The translations under genes and the position numbers were made by a program. The notes beneath the pieces are model-generated. The model was not told the origin of the DNA and ran no database searches. It saw only the letters and a list, made by a program, of their open reading frames with translations. 64,000 nt of DNA from DATARH01 sp035504235 (GTDB lineage: Bacteria; Pseudomonadota; Alphaproteobacteria; ATCC43930; CGMCC-115725). Positions 42,330 to 53,924 of the stretch are shown here, one piece after another (the stretch's first letter is position 1; every line of letters starts with the position of its first letter). The stretch spans positions 1-64,000 of the forward strand of contig DATJSH010000156.1 in assembly GCA_035504235.1 (NCBI GenBank), in the 5' to 3' direction.

Positions 42330-45300
42330 GTGACCAGCGATATCGAAGACCGGAAGAAAACAGCGGTCGCGCAAGCGGCCGCTTTGATGGCGGCGCGGTT
42401 CGACAGCGGCGAATCGGTCGCGATAGGGGCATTCCTCGAAGCGCTCTATGAGCATGCGCCGCCCGCCGATATCGCTGCGCGAAGCCCCGAAGATTTGGCC
42501 GGCGGCGCCCTCGCGCTGGGGCGATTCGGCGCGCGCCGCGCGCCGGGCGAGGCGCTGGTGCGGGTCTACAACCCCGCTGCGGCGCGGGATGGATGGTCCT
42601 CGGCTCACACCATCGTCGAGATCGTCAACGACGACATGCCGTTTCTCGTCGACTCGGTCAGCGCGGCGATCAACGATCGCGGCCGGGTGGTGCAACTGGT
42701 CATTCATCCGGTGATCGCCGTTTCGCGCGACAAAGCAGGCCAGCTAATGGGCTTTGGCGCTGCGAGCGGCGGCGCGCGCGAATCGTGGATGCAGATCGAG
42801 ATCGCGCGCGAGCGCAGCGCGACGGCGCGCAGCGCACTCGCCGAGGCGCTGGCCGGTGTGCTCGGCGATGTTCGCGCTGCGGTCTCGGATTGGCAGCCCA
42901 TGCGCGCCGCGTTGGTGCGCCTGTCGGACGAGGTCGGGCGCACCGCCCCAGGCCAGTTGCCGTTGGTCGAGCTCGACGAGGGCTCCGCGTTTCTCCGTTG
43001 GCTTGACGACGACCATCTCGTGCTCCTCGGTATGCGCGACTACGACTTTAGCGGCGGCGAGACGCAACCGCCGCTTGGCATTCTGCGCGAGCCGGGATAC
43101 CGCGTGTTCGGCGGCCTGCGCGACCTTGGCGCGCTGCCCCCGGCGGTGCGTGATTTTGTGCGCCGGCCCGAGCTGGTGATTGTCGGCAAGACCGACCGGC
43201 GCTCGACCGTGCACCGCCGCGCGCCGATGGATGCGATAGGCGTGCGCCGTTTCGATGCGGAGGGCGAGGTCAGTGGGCTTTGTCTGTTTGTCGGACTTTT
43301 CACCTCGACCGCCTACACCGCCGACGTGCGCCGCATCCCGATCGTGTGTCGCAAGGTGGAGCGTGTGCTTGTGCGCAGCGGGCTCGCAGCGGCGAGCCAT
43401 GACGGCAAGGCGCTCGTCCACATCCTCGATACCTTTCCGCGCGATGAGCTGTTCCAGGCCAGCGAAGACTGGCTCTACGACACCGCGATCGGGGTGCTAA
43501 ACCTTCAGGAGCGCCAGCGCGTCGCGCTCTTCGTCCGGCGCGACCCACTCGAGCGCTATGTGTCGTGTCTGGTTTACGTGCCGCGCGAACGCTACGACAC
43601 CGGAATGCGCCGCGATTTTGCTTCGATCCTCGAAGAAGCGTTCGCCGGTACGATTTCGACCTTTTATACCCAGATCGACGACTCGCTGCTGGCGCGGGTG
43701 AACTTCATCATCCGTGCAAACAATGGCGAGGCGGAGTTGCCCGTCGTGGACGTTGCGGCGCTGGAAGCGCGCCTGGCGGAGGCCGGGCGCTCGTGGCTCG
43801 ACCGGGTTGAGGCGGCCGCCGAGGACATGTGCGGCGAAGTCGAGGCGCATCGCCGGTTGAGCCGCATCGCGAGCTTCCCGGCCGATTATCAGACGCGTAC
43901 CACACCCGGCCAGGCGGTTGCCGATCTCGCATCGATCGAAAAAGTGCTGGCCGACTCGCCGCTTGAGGCCTCGCTACATCCTCGCGATGGTGAAACGACG
44001 CCGGGGCTGCGGCTGTACCGGCGAGCGGTGCCCGTGCCGCTATCGGATGTCCTGCCGGTGCTCGAGAACCTCGGCCTCCGGATTGTCGCGGAAGACGCCT
44101 ATCGCGTTGATAGCGCGGAGGGCGGGGCGGCCTGGGTGCACGAATTCGTGCTGGCGGACGGGACGGTCCCCGCGTCCTTGACCGCGCCGCAGCAGCAGAA
44201 TTTCGAGACGGCGCTCGTCGCCGCCGCGACCGGCGCGATCGAGAATGACGGGTTCAACCGCCTCGTGCTCCGCGCCGGTCTGACCGCGCGGCAGACGACG
44301 ATTCTGCGGCTCTATTGCAAGGTGCTGCGCCAGGCCGGTAGCGCTTTCAGCCAAGCCTACATGGAAGACGCGCTCGCCGCGCATCCCGGCATCGCCCGGC
44401 GGCTGGTAACGCTATTCGAACTGCGCTTCAGCCTTACCCCACCGAAAGGCGGCGCGCTCGATATCGCCACCGATTTGCGGGCGATTCACGAGGAACTTGA
44501 TCAGGTCGAGAGCCTTGACGAGGATCGTATCCTGCGCGGCTTTCTGCTGCTCATCCTCAAATCGCTGCGCACCAACTATTTCCAGCCGGCGGCCGACGGC
44601 AGCCCGAAACCGTATTTGTCGGTAAAGCTCGCCTCGAGCGAGATCGATTTGTTACCGCTGCCGCGGCCGCTCTTCGAAATCTACGTCTACAGTCCGCGCA
44701 TGGAGGGGGTGCACATGCGCGCCGGTAGGGTGGCGCGCGGCGGCATTCGCTGGTCGGACCGGCGCGAGGACTTTCGCACCGAAATCCTCGGGCTGATGAA
44801 GGCACAGACGGTCAAGAATGCAGTGATCATTCCGGTAGGGTCAAAGGGTGGTTTTGTCCTTAAGCAGCCGCCCGCGCCAGGGCCGAATTTCCGCGCCGAG
44901 CTCCAGACGGAAGGGATCGAGTGCTACAAGCTTCTAATCCACGGGCTGCTCGACCTCACCGACAACACCGTCGCCGACAGCGTTGAGACCCACCATATCG
45001 AGCCGCCGCGCGATGTGGTGCGTCACGACCCGGACGACCCGTACCTCGTGGTCGCCGCCGACAAGGGCACGGCGACCTTCTCCGACACGGCCAATGCCAT
45101 CGCCCTCGAATACGGGTTCTGGCTTGGCGACGCTTTTGCCAGCGGCGGCTCGGCGGGCTATGACCACAAGGAGATCGGCATCACCTCGCGCGGCGCCTGG
45201 GAGCTCGTCAAACGGCATTTCCGTGAGCTTGGCGCCGATATCCAATCGACAGATTTCACCGTCGTCGGAGTGGGCGACATGGGCGGCGACGTGTTCGGCA

Positions 45301-47156
45301 ACGGCATGCTGCAGTCGCGGCACATCCGGCTAGTCGGTGCGTTCAATCATCTGCACGTCTTTGTCGATCCCGAACCCGATGCGGCCACGAGCTATGCCGA
45401 GCGCAAGCGCCTGTTCGCCAACCCGCGGCTGGGTTGGAGCGATTACGATCGCGGGTTGATCTCGCCGGGCGGCGGCGTCTTCGAGCGCAGCGCCAAATCG
45501 ATTGCGGTCACCCCCGAGATGAAGCGCGTCTTTGGCATCGCCGTGGACGACTTGACACCGGCCGAGCTGATCCGCCAACTGCTGCGCGCCGAAGTCGATC
45601 TCTTGTTTTTCGGCGGCATCGGCACCTTCGTCAAGGCGCGCGCCGAGACCCATACCCAGGTTGGCGACAAGGCAAATGACGCGCTGCGCATCGACGGCGA
45701 GGAGATGCGCGCGCGGGTGGTGGGCGAGGGCGCCAATCTCGGGGTCACCGAGCGCGGCCGCATCGCCTATGCGCAGAAGGGTGGACGTATCGACACCGAC
45801 GCGATCGACAATTCGGCCGGCGTCTCGATGTCGGATCACGAGGTCAACATCAAGATCCTGCTGGGTCACGCGCTCGCCACCGGCGCGCTCGCCGCGCCCG
45901 AGCGCGAGACGCTGCTGGCCGAGATGACCGACGATGTCGCCGAACTCGTGCTGCGCGACAATTATCTTCAGGGCGAGGCGCTGTCGGTGGCCGAGGCGCG
46001 CGGCCAGAGGGAGCCGTTTGCGGCGCTCGATCGACAGGCGCGGATGATCCGCGAGCTCGAGAAGTCGGGCAGGCTCGACCGTGCGCTCGAATTCCTGCCC
46101 GACGAGACCGAGATTGCCGCGCGCGCTGCGGCGCGTAAGGGCCTCACCCGGCCCGAGCTGGCGGTGCTCCTCGCCTATGCGAAAATGTCGCTCGACGAAG
46201 AGCTCCTGCGGTCGGAACTGCCCGATGCGCCGGAACTCGCCGCGGAATTGCGGCTTTATTTTCCGCCTGCGCTGCGCGACCGGTTTGCGGCGCAGATTGC
46301 CGCACACCCGTTGCGGCGCGAGATCATCGCGACGGTCGTCGCCAACGATGTCGTCAACCGCGGCGGGCTGACCTTTGTCCATGATCTCGCCGCGCGCACC
46401 GGGCGCGGTGTCGGCGAAATCGCCCGCGCCTATCGCATCGTGCGTGAAGCGTACGGCCTGCCGGCGCTGTGGGCCGCGATCGAGGCGCTCGATAACAAGA
46501 TAGCCGCGCGGGTGTCGTACCAGATGTTGCTCGATATCGCCGACATCGTCGAGCACGCGGCGACCTGGCTGCTGCGTGCGGGGCGGGTCGGTTTTTCGGA
46601 GATCGCCCGTTCCGCCCCCTCGGTTGAACGTTTGTCGGCGGTGATCGGCGATATGTTGCCGGCCGACGAGCGCGCGCTGCTCGACCGGCGCGTCGCCGCT
46701 CTCGCGGAGGCCGGTGTGCCGCCGCCCGTCGCCGAGCGCGTCGGCGGCATCGTCTTCCTCACCACCGCGTTCGAGATCGGCGATATAGCCGGGCGTTCGG
46801 GCCAGCCGATCGACCGCGCCGCCGGCGTGTTCTACGGCGTCGGGGCGCGCTTCGCGCTCGACGGACTGCGCGACGCCGCCCGCCGCCTGCCGGCCGAGAC
46901 GCAGTGGCAGAAAGCCGCTGTCGACACGCTGATCGACGATTTCTACTCACTGCAGGCCGATCTCGCCGAGCGGGTGCTGAAAGGCCCCGTCGGCGCCGCA
47001 AGCGACATTGGCGACCCGATCGCTGCCTGGGCCGCGACCCGGGCCGCGCAACTCGCCCCCGCCGAGGCGATCGCCGCGGAGCTGCACGCCGCCCCGGCCC
47101 CAGACCTGGCGATGCTCGTTGTCGCCGGCCGGCAGCTTCGTCAGGTGCTGGGCTGA
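42330..47156 (+). CDS. gdhB: NAD-specific glutamate dehydrogenase, large (180-kDa) type
   Basis: 1,608 residues, GTG start with GGAGCAGG upstream. It belongs to the giant NAD-GDH class: a ~700-residue N-terminal regulatory part with ACT-like segments (TIVEIVNDDMPFLVDSVSAA), then the catalytic domain around residues 780-1150. Motifs include RVARGGIRWSDRREDFRTEI, LMKAQTVKNAVIIPVGSKGG and the dinucleotide-binding VVGVGDMGGDVFGNGMLQSR, followed by NFSAGVSMSDHEVNIKIL-like SAGVSMSDHEVNIKILLG. A ~450-residue C-terminal helical part follows. It oxidises glutamate to 2-oxoglutarate and ammonia, mainly catabolic. The gene stands alone, converging on ligD. Confidence 0.95.
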   Translation: MTSDIEDRKKTAVAQAAALMAARFDSGESVAIGAFLEALYEHAPPADIAARSPEDLAGGALALGRFGARRAPGEALVRVYNPAAARDGWSSAHTIVEIVNDDMPFLVDSVSAAINDRGRVVQLVIHPVIAVSRDKAGQLMGFGAASGGARESWMQIEIARERSATARSALAEALAGVLGDVRAAVSDWQPMRAALVRLSDEVGRTAPGQLPLVELDEGSAFLRWLDDDHLVLLGMRDYDFSGGETQPPLGILREPGYRVFGGLRDLGALPPAVRDFVRRPELVIVGKTDRRSTVHRRAPMDAIGVRRFDAEGEVSGLCLFVGLFTSTAYTADVRRIPIVCRKVERVLVRSGLAAASHDGKALVHILDTFPRDELFQASEDWLYDTAIGVLNLQERQRVALFVRRDPLERYVSCLVYVPRERYDTGMRRDFASILEEAFAGTISTFYTQIDDSLLARVNFIIRANNGEAELPVVDVAALEARLAEAGRSWLDRVEAAAEDMCGEVEAHRRLSRIASFPADYQTRTTPGQAVADLASIEKVLADSPLEASLHPRDGETTPGLRLYRRAVPVPLSDVLPVLENLGLRIVAEDAYRVDSAEGGAAWVHEFVLADGTVPASLTAPQQQNFETALVAAATGAIENDGFNRLVLRAGLTARQTTILRLYCKVLRQAGSAFSQAYMEDALAAHPGIARRLVTLFELRFSLTPPKGGALDIATDLRAIHEELDQVESLDEDRILRGFLLLILKSLRTNYFQPAADGSPKPYLSVKLASSEIDLLPLPRPLFEIYVYSPRMEGVHMRAGRVARGGIRWSDRREDFRTEILGLMKAQTVKNAVIIPVGSKGGFVLKQPPAPGPNFRAELQTEGIECYKLLIHGLLDLTDNTVADSVETHHIEPPRDVVRHDPDDPYLVVAADKGTATFSDTANAIALEYGFWLGDAFASGGSAGYDHKEIGITSRGAWELVKRHFRELGADIQSTDFTVVGVGDMGGDVFGNGMLQSRHIRLVGAFNHLHVFVDPEPDAATSYAERKRLFANPRLGWSDYDRGLISPGGGVFERSAKSIAVTPEMKRVFGIAVDDLTPAELIRQLLRAEVDLLFFGGIGTFVKARAETHTQVGDKANDALRIDGEEMRARVVGEGANLGVTERGRIAYAQKGGRIDTDAIDNSAGVSMSDHEVNIKILLGHALATGALAAPERETLLAEMTDDVAELVLRDNYLQGEALSVAEARGQREPFAALDRQARMIRELEKSGRLDRALEFLPDETEIAARAAARKGLTRPELAVLLAYAKMSLDEELLRSELPDAPELAAELRLYFPPALRDRFAAQIAAHPLRREIIATVVANDVVNRGGLTFVHDLAARTGRGVGEIARAYRIVREAYGLPALWAAIEALDNKIAARVSYQMLLDIADIVEHAATWLLRAGRVGFSEIARSAPSVERLSAVIGDMLPADERALLDRRVAALAEAGVPPPVAERVGGIVFLTTAFEIGDIAGRSGQPIDRAAGVFYGVGARFALDGLRDAARRLPAETQWQKAAVDTLIDDFYSLQADLAERVLKGPVGAASDIGDPIAAWAATRAAQLAPAEAIAAELHAAPAPDLAMLVVAGRQLRQVLG

Positions 47157-47161
47157 GCGTT

Positions 47162-47182
47162 GTCGGCATTGCCGCCGCCGAC
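47162..47182. terminator. Hairpin between convergent gdhB and ligD
   Basis: GTCGGC (47162-47167) and GCCGAC (47177-47182) form a 6-bp stem with a 9-base loop, 6 bases after the gdhB stop and between convergent genes. No T-run follows on either strand, so it may act as a bidirectional pause or transcript-stabilising hairpin rather than a classical terminator. Confidence 0.3.
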
Positions 47183-47212
47183 GCGTTCTCAAGCCCGGCC
47201 AGCGCGAACTAG

Positions 47213-49837
47213 CTAGATCCCCACATGCTTGCGCACGCGGGCCGGGATCGTCTGGCGCGTCTCGTCGATCTCGAACCAAGGATCGGCTTTGAGCTTGGCA
47301 AGGCGCGCGGGAACGGTCGCGACAGTAAACTCGCCCGGTTTGACCTGGCGCTCGACCTCGTCCCACGAAAGCGGCGTCGATACCGTGGTGCCGGCGCGGT
47401 CGCGCGGCGAATAGGCGCCGACCGCGGTCGCACCGCGCGAATTGCGCAGATAATCGAGGTAGATACGATCGCGCCGCTCGCGCTTGGTCATGTTTGCGGT
47501 AAAGGCGGTCGGCCGCTCCTCATGCATGCGATCGGCGACCCATTTGGTGAACGCCTTTACCGCGTCCCACTCCAGTTTGGGCTGGAGCGGCACGACGACA
47601 TGGAGTCCCTTGCCGCCGGTCGTCTTGGCGAAGCTACGAAGGCCGATGGCGTCGAGCGCATCGCGCACCTCGATCGCCGCTTCGGTCACGCGCTCCCACG
47701 GCAACCCCTCGTCGGGGTCGAGGTCGAAGGTGATCCGGTCGGGCCGCTCGACATTGGCGACCGTCGAGCCCCACGGGTGGATCTCGACCGTGCCCATCTG
47801 CACCAGCGCGATCAGACCTCCCACGTCCTCGATGACTGGAAATAGCTGCCTGCCCTCCGAGGTCTCGATCGGAAAGCCCTTGATCTGCTCAGGCGTTCCG
47901 GCGCCAACATGCTTTTGATAGAACGCGCGCTGCCCTTTGGCGCCGGTCTCGCGGATCAACGTCAGCGGTCGCCGCGCGAGATGCGGCAGTGCCCAGTCGG
48001 CGATATCGACCCAGTACTGCGCGACCTGCTGCTTGGTGAGCTCGGTATCGGCGTAGAGCACACGGTCGGGATGCGACAGCCGCACGCCCTTGAACATGAT
48101 GCTGCCGTCGCGCAGTTTCTCGTGTCGCGGCGGCGCAGCATGTGGCGGATCGGCTGATGGCGGGTCGGCAGGCGGCCGAGAAGTCGTGGGAAGCGCCTCC
48201 GGATCGTAGACGATCTCCTTCACCGGCTTGTCCTCGCGCAGCCCCTGAAAAGCGGATTGCCGGACCAGTCCATCGGTCGTCCAAACCGCATACTCGACTT
48301 CCGCGACCAGCTCCGGCTTGACCCAATGGACGTCCTTGCGCCGCTCGGCCGGCGGCAGGGTCACGGGCGCCTTGCGCACCTCGATCTCAGAGAGCCGCCG
48401 ATGCATGGCGGCAAGGCGCACCGCGGTAAATCCGCTGCCGACACGGCCTGCATAACGCAACGTACCGCCGGGATCGTAATAGCCGAGCAGCAGCGCACCA
48501 AACCCTTCGCGGCTGCCGTCGGGGTCGGTGAAGCCGACAACGATAAACTCGTCGCGGTTGCGGCTTTTGATCTTGAGCCAATTGCGGCCACGGCCGGGTG
48601 CATAGGGGTAGTCCCGGCGCTTCGCGACAATGCCCTCGACACCGAGCCCAGCGGCTTGCTTTAGGAAGTCTGGCCCTTGCCCGATGTGGTGGTCGCTATA
48701 GCGCAGCATGCCCTCGCCTTGGGGCGCAACCAATTCGGCGAGCGCGGCCTTGCGGTCTTCGAGCACCGCACCGGTCAGGTCCCAACCGTCGCGGTAGAGC
48801 AGATCGAAGGCGAAATAGGCCAGCTGGTCGGTGCGTTTCGCCGAGATCGCGTCCTGCAGATCGGCAAAATTGGTGATGCCGTCGGGTCGCAGCGCTACGA
48901 GTTCGCCGTCGAGGATTGCCGATTTGACCGGCAATTTGTGAAGACGGCCGGCAAGCGCCGGGAATTTGTCGGTCCAGTCGAGGCCGCCGCGGGTGATGAG
49001 CCGCACCTTGCCGCCGTCGATATAGGCGACGAGGCGATAGCCATCGTATTTGATCTCGTGCAGCCACTCGCCGCCGCCAGGCGCGGCGGCAGCCGCCGTC
49101 GCGAGCTGCGGCTTGAGGCTCGCCGGCATTTTGGCCTTCTTCGCACCCTTGATGCGCGAGGCGGCGCGCGGCTTGGCGGGAGCGGTCGTTTCCTCGGCCG
49201 ACCGCTCCTCGCCCGGCGTTTCCGAGCCTTTCGAGTGCCAAACCCGGTCGCGGGCGGCGGCAATGTCGTCGATCGTCCGGTGGCTTTCGACGCTCTCGGT
49301 CAGTTCGTCGACCACGGCGCTGCCGCTGCCGGGGATCGCCGCCTCGTCGCGTTCCTTGACGAGCAGCCAGTTGTTGGTGCGGTCGCGCGGCCGCCGCTTC
49401 AAACGCACCAGCATCCAATGCCCATGCAGCTTGTCGCCGTTGAGGGCGAATTTGAGCATGCCCTTGGCGAGCGACACCTCCGGGTCCGCCTCCAACGGCT
49501 CCCAGGTGCCGCGGTCCCACAACAGCACCGTGCCGCCGCCATATTGGCCCTGCGGGATGATGCCCTCGAACCCGCCATAATCGAGCGGATGATCCTCGAC
49601 CTCGACCGCGAGACGTTTTTCATGCGGGTCAAGGCTCGGCCCCTTTGGGATCGCCCAGCTCTTCAAGACGCCGTCGAGTTCGAGGCGGAAATCGTAATGC
49701 AGCCGCCGCGCGGCGTGCTTCTGGATCACAAAGGACAGCGGCGCCGCTTTGGCGCCCGAGCGCGCCTGCGCAAGCACTCCGGAAGGCTCCGGCGTCTTGC
49801 GGAAATCGCGTTTCTGTCTGTAGATTTCGAGAGCCAT
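47213..49837 (-). CDS. ligD: DNA ligase D (phosphoesterase-ligase-polymerase)
   Basis: 874 residues with all three LigD domains in the order phosphoesterase, ligase, polymerase. The 3'-phosphoesterase (residues ~30-190) shows HAARRLHYDFRLELDGVLKS and DHPLDYGGFEGIIPQGQYGGG. The ATP-dependent ligase (~235-540) has the lysine motif EIKYDGYRLVAY. The primase-polymerase (~590-870) shows GSIMFKGVRLSHPDRVLY, FDLDPDEGLPW with the metal aspartates, and TGGKGLHVVVPL. LigD with Ku repairs double-strand breaks by non-homologous end joining. No ku gene lies in the window. A low-complexity linker rich in P and A joins ligase and polymerase. Confidence 0.95.
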   Translation of the reverse strand: MALEIYRQKRDFRKTPEPSGVLAQARSGAKAAPLSFVIQKHAARRLHYDFRLELDGVLKSWAIPKGPSLDPHEKRLAVEVEDHPLDYGGFEGIIPQGQYGGGTVLLWDRGTWEPLEADPEVSLAKGMLKFALNGDKLHGHWMLVRLKRRPRDRTNNWLLVKERDEAAIPGSGSAVVDELTESVESHRTIDDIAAARDRVWHSKGSETPGEERSAEETTAPAKPRAASRIKGAKKAKMPASLKPQLATAAAAAPGGGEWLHEIKYDGYRLVAYIDGGKVRLITRGGLDWTDKFPALAGRLHKLPVKSAILDGELVALRPDGITNFADLQDAISAKRTDQLAYFAFDLLYRDGWDLTGAVLEDRKAALAELVAPQGEGMLRYSDHHIGQGPDFLKQAAGLGVEGIVAKRRDYPYAPGRGRNWLKIKSRNRDEFIVVGFTDPDGSREGFGALLLGYYDPGGTLRYAGRVGSGFTAVRLAAMHRRLSEIEVRKAPVTLPPAERRKDVHWVKPELVAEVEYAVWTTDGLVRQSAFQGLREDKPVKEIVYDPEALPTTSRPPADPPSADPPHAAPPRHEKLRDGSIMFKGVRLSHPDRVLYADTELTKQQVAQYWVDIADWALPHLARRPLTLIRETGAKGQRAFYQKHVGAGTPEQIKGFPIETSEGRQLFPVIEDVGGLIALVQMGTVEIHPWGSTVANVERPDRITFDLDPDEGLPWERVTEAAIEVRDALDAIGLRSFAKTTGGKGLHVVVPLQPKLEWDAVKAFTKWVADRMHEERPTAFTANMTKRERRDRIYLDYLRNSRGATAVGAYSPRDRAGTTVSTPLSWDEVERQVKPGEFTVATVPARLAKLKADPWFEIDETRQTIPARVRKHVGI

Positions 49838-49891
49838 GGTCGCAGCGTAGCGTAATCGCCCACTAAACGTCAGCGAAGCGCCGCCAATCCC

Positions 49892-50877
49892 TCAAGCGCG
49901 CAAGTGGCAGGCGACCCAGTGGCCGTCGGCGGTCTGTTTCAGCTCCGGCTTTTCAGTGCTGCACAGCGGGAACTGCGCGATCGGGCAGCGTGTGTGGAAA
50001 TGGCAGCCCGGGGGCGGATGGATCGGGTTCGGGATGTCGCCTTCGAGGCGCAGGCGCTGCTTCTTCACGGTCGGGTCCGGGGTCGGCACCGCCGAAAGCA
50101 GCGCCTCGGTGTAGGGATGGCGCGGGTTGTCGTAGAGCTCTTCTGACGGCGCCAGTTCGACGATGCGCCCGAGATACATCACCGCGACACGCGACGAGAT
50201 ATGCTGAACCACCGCGAGATCGTGGGCGATGAACAGGTAGCTGAGGTGAAACTCCTCCTGTAGATCGGCGAGCAGGTTGATGACCTGGGCCTGCACCGAC
50301 ACGTCGAGCGCCGAGACCGGCTCGTCGCAGACGATGAGCTTGGGCGAAACGGCAAGCGCGCGCGCGATTCCGATGCGCTGGCGCTGGCCGCCGGAAAACT
50401 CATGGGGATAGCGGCGCATATGGTCGGGGTTGAGGCCGACATGGCGCAACAGCTCGATGATGCGGTCCTCGAATTCGGCGCGAGTTGAGGCGAGCTTATG
50501 AATGGTCAGGGCCTCGCCGATGATCGCGCCGATCGTCATGCGCGGGTTGAGCGACGCGTAGGGATCCTGAAAGATAATCTGCATGTCGCGGCGCAGCGCG
50601 CCCAGCGCCTTGCCGCCGAGCGCGGTAACGGGCTTGCCTTCGAGGCGCACCTCGCCTGAGGTCGGCTCGATGAGGCGCAGCACGCAGCGCCCGGTGGTCG
50701 ACTTGCCGCAGCCCGACTCGCCGACCAGACCCAGCGTCTCGCCGGCGCCGATTTCGAAGCTGATGTCGTCGACGGCGTGCACCATTTCACGGGCGCCGGC
50801 AAGAAACCCGCCGCCGGCCGGGAAATTCTTGACCAGGTTGCGGACCTGCAGCAGCGGCCCCGAACTTTGCCCGTCCA

Positions 50878-50881
<4 letters not shown>
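49892..50881 (-). CDS. dppF: Peptide ABC importer ATPase (DppF/OppF type)
   Basis: 329 residues. The ATG overlaps the stop of the upstream ATPase gene as ATGA; longer in-frame extension is out-of-frame read-through. Walker A GESGCGKST, Q-loop IIFQDPYASLNPR, signature FSGGQRQRIGIARAL and Walker B LIVCDEPVSALD are intact. The C-terminal oligopeptide/dipeptide extension has the GCHFHTRCPIAQFPLC cysteine pattern that in this family can hold an iron-sulfur cluster. It is last of five genes of a complete dipeptide/oligopeptide importer and pairs with the upstream ATPase. Confidence 0.93.
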
Positions 50882-51881
<1,000 letters not shown>

Positions 51882-51885
<4 letters not shown>

Positions 51886-52841
51886 AGCACCTTGCGCGGA
51901 TCGAGCGCGTCGCGCAGCCCGTCGCCGACATAGTTGATCGCCATCACGACAAGAAAGATGGCGCCGCCGGAAAACAGCGCCCAATGCGGCGCGACGTCGA
52001 GATAATCCTTGGCGTCGTAAAGGATGCGGCCCCAACTCGGGATATCGGGCGGGAAGCCGAGCCCGAGAAACGACAACGTCGATTCGAGGATGATCGCGTT
52101 CGCCACCTCGATCGTGCCGGCAACGATCACCGGGCCGATGGCATTGGGCAGAATATGGCGCATCACCTGGCGCGTGGTCGAGGCGCCGAGCGCGCGGGCC
52201 GCCTCGACGAACTCCTTCTCGCGCAGCGAGAAAAACTGCGCGCGCACCAGCCGGGCGATGGACATCCAGCGAAATCCGCCAATGACCGCGACGATCAGCA
52301 CAAAGGTGCCGAGCTGCATGCCGATGAGCTGTCGCAGCGTCGTCTGGAATAGGTAGATGATCAGCAGCAGCACCGGCAGCTGCGGCAACGACAGAAACAG
52401 GTCGCACAGCCAGGTCAGCGCCATGTCGATGCTGCCGCGCGCGGTGCCCGCGATCGCGCCGATGACGACGCCGGCAAACACCGCGACCAGCATCGCCGTG
52501 ATCCCCACCGCCATCGAAATGCGTCCGCCGTAGATCATGCGGGCGAGCAGATCCTGGCCAAGATCGTCGGTGCCGAGCGGGTGGGCGAGGCTTGGTCCGG
52601 TCATCTGCGCGGAGAAATCGATGTCGTTGATCGCCACTGGCCAAATCAGGGTACCGAATACCAGGATAAGTACCATGGCGATCAGAATGCCGGCGCTCAG
52701 CAGCGCCAAGCGGTGGCGGCGGAAACGGCGCCAGGCTTCGCGCGCCAGCGAGTCGTGGCGCACCCGCGGCGAGGCGATCGCGATGCCGCCCGGCTCAAGG
52801 ACCGGCTCAGCGATAGGAGATGCGGGGGTCGAGCCAGCCAT
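51882..52841 (-). CDS. dppC: Peptide ABC importer permease (DppC/OppC type)
   Basis: 319 residues. The N-terminal cytoplasmic segment and first TM helix (ALLSAGILIAMVLILVFGTL) match the OppC_N domain. DIDFSAQMTGPSLAHPLGTD, then DLGQDLLARMIYGGRISM, is the highly conserved periplasmic loop. The coupling helix EEA-type loop is FVEAARALGASTTRQVMRHI, and the end motif PDIPSWGRIL is typical. Six TM helices are predicted. The start overlaps the 3' end of the DppB gene by 35 bp, suggesting coupling. Confidence 0.93.
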
Positions 52842-53766
52842 AGAGCAGGTCTGCGATCAGATTGAAGAGGATCACCAGGCAGGCGAAGACAAAGGTGACG
52901 CCCATGATGACCGGCGTGTCGTTGGCGAGGATCGCGCTGATTAGCAGCGAGCCGATGCCGGGAACACGGAAAATCTGCTCGGTGATGATCGCGCCGCCAA
53001 AGATGATCGGCATCTGCAGCGCGACCAGGGTCACCACCGGGATCATCGAGTTGCGCACGATATGCTTCATGATCACGAGCCGCTCGGGCAGCCCCTTGGC
53101 GCGCGCCGTCGTCACATGGTCGAGACGCACCACGTCTAGCACCGAGGCGCGCACGAAACGCGTCCACGGCGCGCCCTGAAACAGCGCCAGCACCATCACC
53201 GGCATGATCGCCTGCTTGATATAAGCCCAAGCGAGAGGCAGGCCACTGCCGCCCATGTCGGTGCGGTAGACCATGGGCAGCAGGTGCAGATCGACGCTGA
53301 AAATGAGGATGAACACCAATCCCGTGAAAAAGGTCGGCAGCGAGAAGCCGATCAGCGCGAGGCTGCTCGCGACCTGGTCGAAGAATGAATAAGGCCGCAC
53401 CCCGGCGTACACCCCGACGGGAATCGCGATGACCAGCGCCAAAATCTGCGATGCGCCGATCACCAACAGCGTCGTCGGCAGGCGCTGCAGGATGAGCGTG
53501 CTGACATTGATCCGGCTGGCGAACGAGAACCCCCAATCGCCATGCAGCATCGCGATGAGCCAATGGAAATAGCGTAGGTAGATCGGGTCATCGAGCCCGA
53601 ACTTGGCGCGGAGCGCGGCGGCGACCGAGGGCGGGATCGACGGGTCGGTCGCCAGATCGGAAAACGGGTCGCCCGGCGCCAGCGCCAGGATGCAGAACAG
53701 GACGACGCTGATGCCCAGAATGCTCGGCAGCGCCAGCAGCAACCGCCTGACGAGGTAGTTCAGCAC
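52807..53766 (-). CDS. dppB: Peptide ABC importer permease (DppB/OppB type)
   Basis: 319 residues, start GTG giving MLNYLVRRLLLALPSILGIS, the standard N-terminus of DppB. Conserved features: LALAPGDP, GDWGFSFASRINVSTLILQR, the coupling loop DHVTTARAKGLPERLVIMKHI and the terminal GVTFVFACLVILFNLIADLLYGWLDPR. It forms half of the membrane channel with DppC. It follows the binding-protein gene by 158 bp, a gap that contains an intergenic palindrome, so a drop in transcript level after the binding-protein gene is plausible. Confidence 0.93.
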   Translation of the reverse strand: MLNYLVRRLLLALPSILGISVVLFCILALAPGDPFSDLATDPSIPPSVAAALRAKFGLDDPIYLRYFHWLIAMLHGDWGFSFASRINVSTLILQRLPTTLLVIGASQILALVIAIPVGVYAGVRPYSFFDQVASSLALIGFSLPTFFTGLVFILIFSVDLHLLPMVYRTDMGGSGLPLAWAYIKQAIMPVMVLALFQGAPWTRFVRASVLDVVRLDHVTTARAKGLPERLVIMKHIVRNSMIPVVTLVALQMPIIFGGAIITEQIFRVPGIGSLLISAILANDTPVIMGVTFVFACLVILFNLIADLLYGWLDPRISYR

Positions 53767-53804
53767 GGGGGGCCGGCCCGATGATGTCGGCCAAAGCCCC
53801 TATT

Positions 53805-53887
53805 CGTCATGCCCGGGCTTGCTCCGGGCATCCACGAAAGGACGGTATCGGTATTCGTGGATGACCGGGCCGAGCCCGGCCGTGACG
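53805..53887. repeat. Intergenic palindromic repeat (REP-like), within the dpp operon
   Basis: Arms at 53805-53838 (CGTCATGCCCGGGCTTGCTC...ATCCACGAA) and 53854-53887 (TTCGTGGATGACCGGGCCGA...CGTGACG), with a 15-bp spacer. The CGTCATGCCCGGGCTT...GGCATCCACG pattern is a common alphaproteobacterial intergenic palindrome. It sits between the binding-protein and permease genes, where a transcript hairpin could stabilise the upstream message and raise binding protein relative to permease. Confidence 0.75.
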
Positions 53888-53924
53888 ATAAAAAGATGCT
53901 TTTCGGCAACTCGGTCACCAATTG